Notes under the pieces: generated by a model
What the model saw: only the letters and a program-made list of their open reading frames with translations
What the model was told of the DNA's origin: nothing
Databases searched by the model: none
In this document: piece after piece, positions 1 through 6,163 of the stretch
Layout of the letters: each line of letters begins with the position of its first letter
Numbering within the stretch: the stretch's first letter is position 1
NCBI GenBank assembly: GCA_014376345.1
Contig: JACMRS010000086.1
Coordinates: forward strand, 1-12,527
Origin: Bacteroidia bacterium
Lineage (GTDB): Bacteria > Bacteroidota > Bacteroidia > NS11-12g > UBA955
Direction: 5' to 3'
Length of the DNA stretch: 12,527 nucleotides
Translations under genes and position numbers: made by a program

Positions 1-240
1 ATGAAAAAATTTGTAAAATGAAGATTCAAGAGCAAATGAAATAAATATTGGTAAATACATTCCAATGCTTGTCAGTGTTGTGAAAACACCTATCTCTTCC
101 TTTGTTAAATACGAAACGTAAATAGGTAATAACACCAGTGCTGCTCCTTTTGTAAAGATGCTTGTCAGCAAATACCATTTGCCGTTTTTGCTGATTTTCT
201 TTACCCAGCTACCAGAATGTATTTCTTCTTTTTCGCTCAA
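1..240 (-). CDS. Polysaccharide flippase (Wzx-like), N-terminal 80 residues, cut by the left edge
   Basis: Reading leftward from 240 gives 80 open codons to the window edge. The product starts LSEKEEIHSGSWVKKI, followed by a basic stretch and the hydrophobic segment WYLLTSIFTKGAALVLLPIY, then YLTKEEIGVFTTLTSIGMYLP and another hydrophobic stretch. The pattern 'basic N-terminus, helix, LLPIYVSYLT..E.G.F' is typical of the first two membrane helices of oligosaccharide flippases (MATE/MOP superfamily), which move lipid-linked glycans across the inner membrane. The start is inferred as TTG at 240-238. A stop codon (243-241) lies directly upstream in frame, and the TTG shares bases with the TGA of the next gene (TTGA), which suggests translational coupling. 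The next in-frame ATG is far inside the first helices. The partner gene is a polysaccharide biosynthesis protein, which supports the call. The family is fairly sure; the substrate is unknown. Confidence 0.72.
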   Translation of the reverse strand, partial: MSEKEEIHSGSWVKKISKNGKWYLLTSIFTKGAALVLLPIYVSYLTKEEIGVFTTLTSIGMYLPIFISFALESSFYKFFH

Positions 241-1610
241 TTAACGTGAATGTTTTCTGCTGAATAAAACTTTTTAAGTGCTTCGCGGTAAGTAGTATAA
301 AATTTTTGACGGTCAGCTGAATTGTATTCCAGATTCTCCATTCTGTCGGCTAAATAAGGGTGAGAAAATGCAGGAATTAATTTCAGAAATGGTAAATTTT
401 TTCTGATTGATTTTTTGAAATAGCGCGCTTTGTATTCTTTGACTATTTTATTTACAAAGCCTTCTTTGTCAACAGGCGCAGAGGTTTGAGGTGAATCGAA
501 AACTTCTTTTATAAAGTCTGCCGCACGTATGTGGTTTTTGCCATCGCTGCTGTCAATTGCATTTTTTATGATGAACTCTCTTTTAGATTCTAAGGCTTGA
601 AATTCAGGAATATTGCCTGAAGAAAAATAAGTGTCAATTGCTTTTTGTGAGTCTTCAAAAGTTTTAAAAACCGGACTGCCATCGGCAATCTTTGATCTCG
701 GAAAATCTGATCTTTCAGGATTAATAAGAAAAGTTTGTTTGCCCAGAAGCCAGGCTTCAAGACAGGTTGTACTTTCAAAACTGATCCATAAATCACTCAC
801 ATTTATGATGTCTTCTATCCTTTCTTCTTTTACAAAAGAGATTGTATTTGGAAGTTCTTCCAACTCGTGAAATTCTGAAAGTTCTTTATAAAGCTCCATT
901 GGGTGGTACTTTAATATAAATAACTTGTCGGGATTGTTTATAATGATTTTTTTATAAATTAACCTGAGTGGCTCTTTGCTTTCTGCCATTGCAATGCAAG
1001 CATCAGGATCGAGGTGCATGTTTACAAACTGACCATCTTTTTTATACATGTCACTTAGAAAAAAATAAAATGGAAACCCACCCAAACCGATTACTTCCGA
1101 GTATTTTTCAAGATTGTATTTTTTTAGAAACACCTTTTTATCAAGGAGAGGAAGAAACTTGTAACGGTCGAAACCTGTGCCACCACTGAGTTTTAAGTTG
1201 TATTTTTTTTCCGGATCAATGTATTTTCTGATGTAATCTATGTTTTTCTGCGACCATTGCAGATTCAGATTTTCATAAAATATCCTCTCAGTATTGTTTC
1301 CCCAAAAAAGAATTTCTACATTTTCTTTCATGTCAACACAATCTCCTTCGGAAATAAATGTCACCACTTTAATGCCTTTGTAATAGCAATATTTTACAAT
1401 TTCGACAGTGTATTTTGTGCCAATACCATTAGCAAGAATTACCATTTTCGGATTGTGTTTCCTGATTATTTCAGGAAAGTTTCCACGGCAGCAAAAGCGT
1501 TTAATATTAAGGCTATACTTCATTTCAAGATAACACAATACCGGCTCAACGATGCCGATGTCGCGTGTGCTTCTGGTTGAAAATTCGAAATTAAGTATGT
1601 CTGTTCTCAT
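237..1610 (-). CDS. GT-B-like surface polysaccharide biosynthesis protein
   Basis: A 457-residue soluble protein with no signal peptide or clear membrane segment, so probably cytoplasmic or peripheral to the inner membrane. The N-terminal half (about 1-150) alternates hydrophobic strands and helices in a Rossmann-like way (PKMVILANGIGT at 55-65, IKVVTFISEGD at 80-90). The C-terminal half has LFILKYHPMEL (about 230-240) and SDLWISFESTTCLEAWLLGK (272-291). The latter pattern, S-T-x-x-E-A-x-x-x-G-K, is typical of the nucleotide-binding half of GT-B-type capsule and teichoic-acid enzymes and of 'surface carbohydrate biosynthesis' proteins. The role is therefore inferred to be sugar or alditol-phosphate transfer during capsule, LPS or exopolysaccharide assembly; donor and acceptor cannot be read from the sequence. 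Its stop overlaps the start of the flippase gene (TTGA), so both are likely one operon. ATG at 1610-1608 follows a small hairpin and a TAnnTTTG promoter box. Confidence 0.7.
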   Translation of the reverse strand: MRTDILNFEFSTRSTRDIGIVEPVLCYLEMKYSLNIKRFCCRGNFPEIIRKHNPKMVILANGIGTKYTVEIVKYCYYKGIKVVTFISEGDCVDMKENVEILFWGNNTERIFYENLNLQWSQKNIDYIRKYIDPEKKYNLKLSGGTGFDRYKFLPLLDKKVFLKKYNLEKYSEVIGLGGFPFYFFLSDMYKKDGQFVNMHLDPDACIAMAESKEPLRLIYKKIIINNPDKLFILKYHPMELYKELSEFHELEELPNTISFVKEERIEDIINVSDLWISFESTTCLEAWLLGKQTFLINPERSDFPRSKIADGSPVFKTFEDSQKAIDTYFSSGNIPEFQALESKREFIIKNAIDSSDGKNHIRAADFIKEVFDSPQTSAPVDKEGFVNKIVKEYKARYFKKSIRKNLPFLKLIPAFSHPYLADRMENLEYNSADRQKFYTTYREALKKFYSAENIHVN

Positions 1611-1648
1611 TTGAAGAGACTTATTTTGTCTCTGATAATATATACCCG

Positions 1649-1656
1649 CAAAAGTA
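1649..1656 (-). promoter_or_regulatory. Putative Bacteroidota -7 promoter box for the polysaccharide genes
   Basis: On the minus strand the octamer TACTTTTG fits the Bacteroidota -7 consensus TAnnTTTG and is followed by C. It lies about 38 bases upstream of the ATG at 1610. No good TTG -33 element is found 19-20 bases further upstream; the nearest match is CTTTA. Between box and ATG the leader holds a perfect 6-bp hairpin, AGAGAC/GTCTCT (1615-1620 with 1628-1633), ending four bases before the start codon. Confidence 0.4.
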
Positions 1657-1765
1657 CTAAGTTATTTTTGTATAAAGATATTCAACTAAATTTTGTTCAA
1701 AATGACGAAATTCTAAAATTCTCAAAATCAGAAATTGAAAAATCAGAAATCAAAAATTCTTCAAA

Positions 1766-1870
1766 GGGGATTCTTCAGTCCTCTCGGCTCAGCCAAGACT
1801 TCCCCGGATGAGCCGAGGCAAGCTATTTAGTGATAAAGGAATACCTTCAATTAAATTTTGTTCAAAATGA
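1766..1870. repeat. Diverged first copy of the 106-bp repeat, with a GC-rich hairpin inserted
   Basis: This stretch begins GGGGATTCTTCA and ends ATTTAGTGATAAAGGAATACCTTCAATTAAATTTTGTTCAAAATGA, matching the corresponding parts of the two complete units to its right. Where those units have the four bases CTGC between the two parts, this copy has about 47 bases containing the perfect 9-bp inverted repeat CTCGGCTCA (1783-1791) and TGAGCCGAG (1809-1817) around a 17-base loop. It lacks the ATCCCAAATCCCAAATT head of the complete units. A further remnant of the unit's tail (TTCAACTAAATTTTGTTCAAAATGAC) lies at 1681-1706, so the array once extended further left or the tail is a separately mobile block. 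Confidence 0.7.
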
Positions 1871-1976
1871 CATAATCACATATCTAAGATCCCAAATCCC
1901 AAATTATTTGCGTAGGAGATTCTTCACTGCATTTAGTGGTGAAGGAATACCTTCAACTAAATTATGCTCAAAATGA
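1871..1976. repeat. 106-bp tandem repeat, unit 1
   Basis: The first complete unit of a direct tandem repeat with exactly 106-bp periodicity. Within it, AGGAGATTCTTCACT and GTGAAGGAATACCT form an imperfect inverted repeat, with the core CTTCAC (1922-1927) pairing GTGAAG (1939-1944). In the other orientation the unit begins TGTCATTTTGAGC and contains GAAGAATCTCCT, resembling dispersed intergenic repeats I recall from Bacteroidota genomes. No reading frame of interest crosses it. It fills most of the gene-free gap between pbpC and the polysaccharide genes. Confidence 0.85.
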
Positions 1977-2082
1977 CATAATCACATATCTAAGATCCCA
2001 AATCCCAAATTATTTGCGTAGGAGATTCTTCACTGCATTTAGTGGCGAAGGAATACCTTCAACTAAATTTTGCTCAAAATGA
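1977..2082. repeat. 106-bp tandem repeat, unit 2
   Basis: The second complete unit, nearly identical to the first. The differences I see are GTGGT to GTGGC in the hairpin arm, which replaces one A-T pair of the CTTCAC/GTGAAG stem with an A-C mismatch, and ATTATGCTC to ATTTTGCTC in the tail. The unit ends with the same CTCAAAATGA(CA) boundary. The rest of the gap (2083-2125) is AT-rich and I see nothing in it. Confidence 0.85.
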
Positions 2083-2125
2083 CACTTTCCTTGAATTTAA
2101 TATATCTCCTGGAAATTGAATTTTG

Positions 2126-4444
2126 TTAGAATTTTCTGACAATAATTCCAATACTGCTGCTTCTGCCTCTGTCATCAATGCAAGTAATCCTCACCTGGCC
2201 GTAAGGTGGTTTAAAAAACACTGGACGGTTTGGTGCTGTTCTGCCTACAAGTTTATTGTTTACATACCAAAGCACCTCCTCTACAGTATTCTCAACCTGT
2301 GCATTCAGCATTAACTCTGTGCCTGCATTCTCTTCAATTAAATATTCAGACTTGTCATTAAGTGATATAATCCGTGGAGCATTGGTATTATAAATCCGCG
2401 TGCACTGAGGGTTGTGTGGTGGAATTTTTCTGTAAATCATGTGCTCTTTTTCAAAAAAGCTTAACAATTCAGGATCATAATTCGGATATAATTTAGTGAT
2501 AGTTCCGGTGTAAGGTTCACAGGTTTTACAATAGCTGATTGTGCTGTCGGTACTTACGGTGACCTCTTTGAGATGGTTGCAAATACGACTGATAGTTTTA
2601 CCGGGAATGTAACTGTCTGTTACAGTTCCGGTGCAATATGTGTTTGGCAGCAATCCCGATCTTGGGCATACATATCTGTAATCTATTCCTTTGGGAGCCG
2701 TAAACCAGCTCTTGTCAGAATTATAATCCAGAGTATTGAAAAGTTCAAAAAGCAGAGGGGTAGCAGTTTCAGCTCCGCTTAGGTTTGGAACGCCTTCGCC
2801 ATCAAAATTACCGATCCAAACACCGATCGTATAATGTTTGTTAAAACCAATAGACCAGGCATCCTTCCTGCCATAACTTGTGCCGGTTTTCCAGGCAATT
2901 TTTGGAATTCTGTATGTGTTGTTAAAGGCATTTGGAAGATCAGGTCTTCTTATTTTTTGAAGTATTTCTGTGAGCATAAAACTCGCTTCAGGACTAATTA
3001 ATTCAATGCTTACTGGTTTTTTTTCATGTGCAATATAAACAGGAGGCTGCCATTTTCCTCTGCTGCCGATTGCCTGATAGAGCCCGCAAAGTTCTTCAAG
3101 AGTTGAGCCGCAGCCACCCAGAATTAAGGACAAACCCATTCCTTTTTTGCTGACATGTTTACAGCCACCAGATTTTAGTTTTTGGATAAATGCAGGAACA
3201 GAAACATCATTCAGAACTTTAACTGCAGGTATGTTTAGTGAAAACGCCAGGGCCTGATCAACTGTTACTTCACCGTTAAATTTTTCATCATAATTTTCAG
3301 GTTCAAAACCTCCAAAATTTGATGGGACATCATTGATTACAGTGTTATTTGTACAAATTCCAAGATCGAAAGCTGTGCCGTAAAGCAAAGGTTTTAGTGT
3401 ACTGCCCGGAGACCTCACAGCCCGTGTGCCATCAACCTGACCGTGGTTTTCGTAATCATCAAAATCATTACTGCCAACATAACATTCAACCTGTCCGGTG
3501 AGGTTATTGATAACCAGAATGCTCGCATTTTTAATATTGAACATCTTGGATTTCTCAACATAATTTTTAACAATAGCTTCTGCTTTTAACTGATTTGAAT
3601 ACACAATACTGCTTGTAATAACTGCGCTGTCAGGAAAGATATTTTTCAATCTCAAAGCCAAATGACGCGCATTTTGCTGAAGTGGTTTGCGGTTTATATT
3701 TAAAGGTTCCTGAATGGCATCTTTGATTGCTGTTTTAGAAAAAATATTTTCTTCGCGAAAATATTCGAGCCATCGGTTTCTTTCTTCAGTTATTTTTTGA
3801 GTATTGCCACCTATCCTAAGGCTGGTCGGTTTATTTGGAATAATGCATAATGTAGTGGCTTCGGCAAGACTGAGCGCTTTTGGATTTTTGCCGAAATATA
3901 GAAGTGACGCGGCTTTAACGCCTTCAATATTTCCACCGTATGGAAGCAGATTAAGATATAGCTGCAAGATTTCATCTTTCGAATATTTTAATTCAAGCTG
4001 TGTGGCTGTAAACATTTCAGTCACTTTACTAAGCAGGTTTCTTTTTCTCGGATGCAGCAGTCTGACAACCTGCATGCTGATAGTGGAAGCGCCACTTGTT
4101 CTTCTTCCTTTAGTAATATTATTAAAGCCTGCTCTCACAATTGCAATTGGATTAATACCAAAATGCCAGTAAAAATAGCGGTCTTCTTTTTCAAGAATTG
4201 CTTTCTTTAAATTGTCATTAATTTCATTGTTTTTAGTGAACATTCTCCACTTGTCATCCTTACTCAGAAAAGCCGAAAGTATCTGCCCATCTTTAGCTTC
4301 AACAATAGTAGAATAAGGTACATTTATTTTAAGAGGAAATATAAAGTGAAGAATAAAAAACAGCAGTATCAGCGAAGCAAAAGACCATCCGCTAATTTTC
4401 AACAGTTTAATTAATATTTTCTTCAGCTTTTGCACGAAATTCAA
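2126..4444 (-). CDS. pbpC: Penicillin-binding protein 1C, bifunctional peptidoglycan glycosyltransferase/transpeptidase
   Basis: A class A PBP that polymerises lipid II and cross-links peptidoglycan, anchored in the inner membrane. With the TTG start at 4444 it has 772 residues: one membrane segment near 19-38 (WSFASLILLFFILHFIFPL), a GT51 domain with the catalytic Glu in EDRYFYWHFG (near 87) and TISMQVVRLL, then a transpeptidase domain with SxxK (STLK in RSPGSTLKP, near 348), SxN (SLN, near 402) and KTG (KTGTSYG, near 519). The tail is Cys-rich (CPRSG, YCKTC) and ends in a region like the PBP1C C-terminal (BiPBP_C) domain. No catalytic residue is missing. The reading frame stays open to GTG 4549, but those first codons come from a palindromic repeat and read HTTVCPYY, so I reject that start. 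TTG 4444 or GTG 4435 are likelier; no in-frame ATG exists. Divergent from the vWA gene. Confidence 0.92.
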   Translation of the reverse strand: MNFVQKLKKILIKLLKISGWSFASLILLFFILHFIFPLKINVPYSTIVEAKDGQILSAFLSKDDKWRMFTKNNEINDNLKKAILEKEDRYFYWHFGINPIAIVRAGFNNITKGRRTSGASTISMQVVRLLHPRKRNLLSKVTEMFTATQLELKYSKDEILQLYLNLLPYGGNIEGVKAASLLYFGKNPKALSLAEATTLCIIPNKPTSLRIGGNTQKITEERNRWLEYFREENIFSKTAIKDAIQEPLNINRKPLQQNARHLALRLKNIFPDSAVITSSIVYSNQLKAEAIVKNYVEKSKMFNIKNASILVINNLTGQVECYVGSNDFDDYENHGQVDGTRAVRSPGSTLKPLLYGTAFDLGICTNNTVINDVPSNFGGFEPENYDEKFNGEVTVDQALAFSLNIPAVKVLNDVSVPAFIQKLKSGGCKHVSKKGMGLSLILGGCGSTLEELCGLYQAIGSRGKWQPPVYIAHEKKPVSIELISPEASFMLTEILQKIRRPDLPNAFNNTYRIPKIAWKTGTSYGRKDAWSIGFNKHYTIGVWIGNFDGEGVPNLSGAETATPLLFELFNTLDYNSDKSWFTAPKGIDYRYVCPRSGLLPNTYCTGTVTDSYIPGKTISRICNHLKEVTVSTDSTISYCKTCEPYTGTITKLYPNYDPELLSFFEKEHMIYRKIPPHNPQCTRIYNTNAPRIISLNDKSEYLIEENAGTELMLNAQVENTVEEVLWYVNNKLVGRTAPNRPVFFKPPYGQVRITCIDDRGRSSSIGIIVRKF

Positions 4445-4489
4445 AGCTAAGTAAAAAAGATTTGTGGTGCCATAATTAAGATTATTATA

Positions 4490-4516
4490 GTAGGGGCACA
4501 CGGTAGTGTGTCCACC
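4490..4516. repeat. Short palindromic (REP-like) repeat, copy A
   Basis: Starts GTAGGGGCACACGG, ends GTGTGTCCACC. It folds as GGGCACAC-GGTA-GTGTGTCC, an 8-bp stem with one G-T wobble and a 4-base loop. It is 27 bases long and differs from copy B, 50 bases to the right, by one base, in the loop. It lies in the intergenic region upstream of pbpC and is translated in frame with pbpC if an upstream start is used. Confidence 0.8.
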
Positions 4517-4539
4517 ACCAAGTATGAAGATTTTTCTAT

Positions 4540-4566
4540 GTAGGGGCACACGGCAGTGTGTCCACC
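4540..4566. repeat. Short palindromic (REP-like) repeat, copy B
   Basis: The same 27-base element as copy A with loop GGCA instead of GGTA; stem arms are unchanged. Both copies have the same orientation, with a 23-base spacer between them. The farthest upstream GTG of the pbpC frame (4549-4547) sits inside this hairpin, so it is an unlikely initiation codon. Confidence 0.8.
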
Positions 4567-4646
4567 CATGCCATTACCAAAAAATTGAAAAACCCCCATT
4601 TACCTTTTCAAAACAAAATGTATAAAGCCGAAAATTCACAAACATC

Positions 4647-5858
4647 ATGACAAAAATCATCCTTTCAACCGCCGTGTTTTTTTCCGTTTGCCTTCTATAC
4701 GGACAAAATACACAACAAATTGAAACTACACCAGCAACTAAAACAGTACAACCACCAACAATAATTTCTCCAAATGACCAACCTAAACAACCACATATTC
4801 AGGTGGTGTTTGCCCTTGATGCAACAGGAAGTATGAGTGGATTAATAGGTGCGGCTAAACAGAAAATATGGTCAATTGCCGGCAGTCTTGCACAAGCACA
4901 ACCTGCTCCTAAAATTGAACTTGGTATCATTTTTTACAGAGATTTGGGCGATGATTTTATTACTAAAAGAGTAGACCTTTCTTCTGACCTGGATGGAATT
5001 TATTCAAAACTGATGGCAATTCAGGCGCAGGGTGGGGGTGATGGTCCTGAAAGTGTAAACCAGGGATTAGCCGAAGCGGTTGTTGATTTTAAATGGGATA
5101 CCGACAGCAGCACATACAAAACAATTTTCTTAATTGGTGATTTTCCACCGCACATGGATTATGCAAACGATATTAAGTATATGGAAAGCTGCAGAAAAGC
5201 AGTTAAAAAAGACATTATTATCAATACTATTCTGATGGGAAGCAACAGTGAAACTGAAAGAATCTGGAGAGAAATTTCTCAGTGCTCAGGTGGTGCTTTT
5301 ATTCAAATGGGAATGGATGCTAATAACTTTGAAGTGTCTACACCTTATGATAAAGAGATAGGTGAACTTCAGCATAAAATAGATTCAAAAAGAATTTATT
5401 ATGGCAATTCTGAAGTAAGGAAAAAAAGTGATGACAAGCTAAAAACCAGTGATGCCATTTATATGAATTCCAGTCCTGAAAGCAATGCCAGACGCTCAGA
5501 ATATATGAACACAAGTTCAGGAAGTTCTTCAAATTTTGCAGGAAACGAATTGTTGAATGATGTAAAGTTAAAGAATGTAAAACTTGATACATTATCAGCC
5601 TCTCTTCTTCCTGAAGAACTTAAAAAAATGACAGTTGCCGAACGCAAAATTTATGTTGAAAAAGCGATTGCAGAACGTGAGTCACTTGAAAAACAATTGC
5701 TTGCTTTGTCTTTGAAAAGGCAGGAAACTATTGATAAAGAACTTGAATTGAAAAGTAAAGATGAAGTTGCAGGATCATTTAACAGTCAGGTTTATGAAAG
5801 CATAAAAGATCAGGCTAAAAAGAAAAATATTAAGATGGGTGCTAAAGCCAAATTGTAA
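4647..5858 (+). CDS. Secreted von Willebrand factor A domain protein
   Basis: 403 residues. A short signal peptide (MTKIILSTAVFFSVCLLYG, cut near 19-20) sends it out of the cytoplasm. After a Pro/Thr-rich linker (21-48) comes a vWA domain (about 51-248) with MIDAS-type residues: D58, T60 and S62 in FALDATGSMSG, the GGGDGPESVNQGL loop near 130-141, and D165 in FLIGDFPPH. Such domains bind a divalent metal and usually mediate protein contacts. A Ser/Asn-rich linker (about 260-300) leads to a charged helical C-terminus (about 310-403) with LPEELKKMTVAERKIYVEKA and ALSLKRQETIDKELE, a segment I recall at the end of other bacterial vWA proteins. Its function is unknown. ATG 4647 gives the signal peptide directly; TACCTTTT (4601-4608) might be the -7 box. 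It is divergent from pbpC and convergent with atpC, so monocistronic. No lipobox is seen. Confidence 0.82.
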   Translation: MTKIILSTAVFFSVCLLYGQNTQQIETTPATKTVQPPTIISPNDQPKQPHIQVVFALDATGSMSGLIGAAKQKIWSIAGSLAQAQPAPKIELGIIFYRDLGDDFITKRVDLSSDLDGIYSKLMAIQAQGGGDGPESVNQGLAEAVVDFKWDTDSSTYKTIFLIGDFPPHMDYANDIKYMESCRKAVKKDIIINTILMGSNSETERIWREISQCSGGAFIQMGMDANNFEVSTPYDKEIGELQHKIDSKRIYYGNSEVRKKSDDKLKTSDAIYMNSSPESNARRSEYMNTSSGSSSNFAGNELLNDVKLKNVKLDTLSASLLPEELKKMTVAERKIYVEKAIAERESLEKQLLALSLKRQETIDKELELKSKDEVAGSFNSQVYESIKDQAKKKNIKMGAKAKL

Positions 5859-5870
5859 TAATAAAATTGC

Positions 5871-5909
5871 AAAAAAAATGTCCCGGAGCAAAAGCTTCGG
5901 GACTTTTTT
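5871..5909. terminator. Bidirectional rho-independent terminator between vWA gene and atpC
   Basis: GTCCCGGAGC (5880-5889), loop AAAA, GCTTCGGGAC (5894-5903): a 10-bp stem with one G-T wobble, followed by TTTTTT. Eight A residues (5871-5878) precede it, so the minus-strand transcript also ends in a U tract. The position between the convergent stop codons at 5858 and 5924 fits termination in both directions. Confidence 0.9.
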
Positions 5910-5923
5910 ATTATATGGTTTAA

Positions 5924-6154
5924 TCAGGCAAGTATTACAACTTTATTCCTGAGTACTTCTATCAGTCCGCCATTAATTTTGAATTCTTCTCTGCCCTGAG
6001 CTGAGTCTACAACAACATTTCCGTTGCCTAAACTTGCGATAAGCGGCGCGTGGTTTTCAAGAACCTGAAAACGGCCTTGTACGCCTGGAAGACTTACCGC
6101 ACTTGCAGTTCCTGAGAAAAGAGTGGTATCGGGGGTGATAATTTCTAATTGCAT
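5924..6154 (-). CDS. atpC: F1F0 ATP synthase epsilon subunit, short form
   Basis: 76 residues, starting MQLEIITPDTTLFSG and containing GVQGRFQVLENHAPLIASL, the hallmark of the N-terminal beta-sandwich that connects the F1 central stalk to the c-ring. The protein ends right after this domain (EVLRNKVVILA). The two-helix C-terminal domain found in about 130-residue epsilon subunits, which inhibits ATP hydrolysis in some bacteria, is absent. Short epsilon subunits of roughly this size are usual in Bacteroidota, so this is a family trait and not a truncation. It starts nine bases after the atpD stop and is surely co-transcribed with it. The bidirectional terminator lies just downstream. Confidence 0.95.
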   Translation of the reverse strand: MQLEIITPDTTLFSGTASAVSLPGVQGRFQVLENHAPLIASLGNGNVVVDSAQGREEFKINGGLIEVLRNKVVILA

Positions 6155-6163
6155 TTTATTTGA

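Noticed and set aside
1611..1811. Short plus-strand frame beginning just right of the polysaccharide gene
   Set aside because: It is made of leader, AT-rich repeats and the hairpin element, and its product (rich in Ser, Lys and Ile) has no domain character.
1871..2082. Tandem repeat considered as a CRISPR array
   Set aside because: The 106-bp units abut directly with no unique spacers, there are only two full units, and no cas gene is present.
5338..5647. Minus-strand frames inside the vWA gene
   Set aside because: They lie antisense to a well-supported gene and have compositions typical of reverse-complement shadows.
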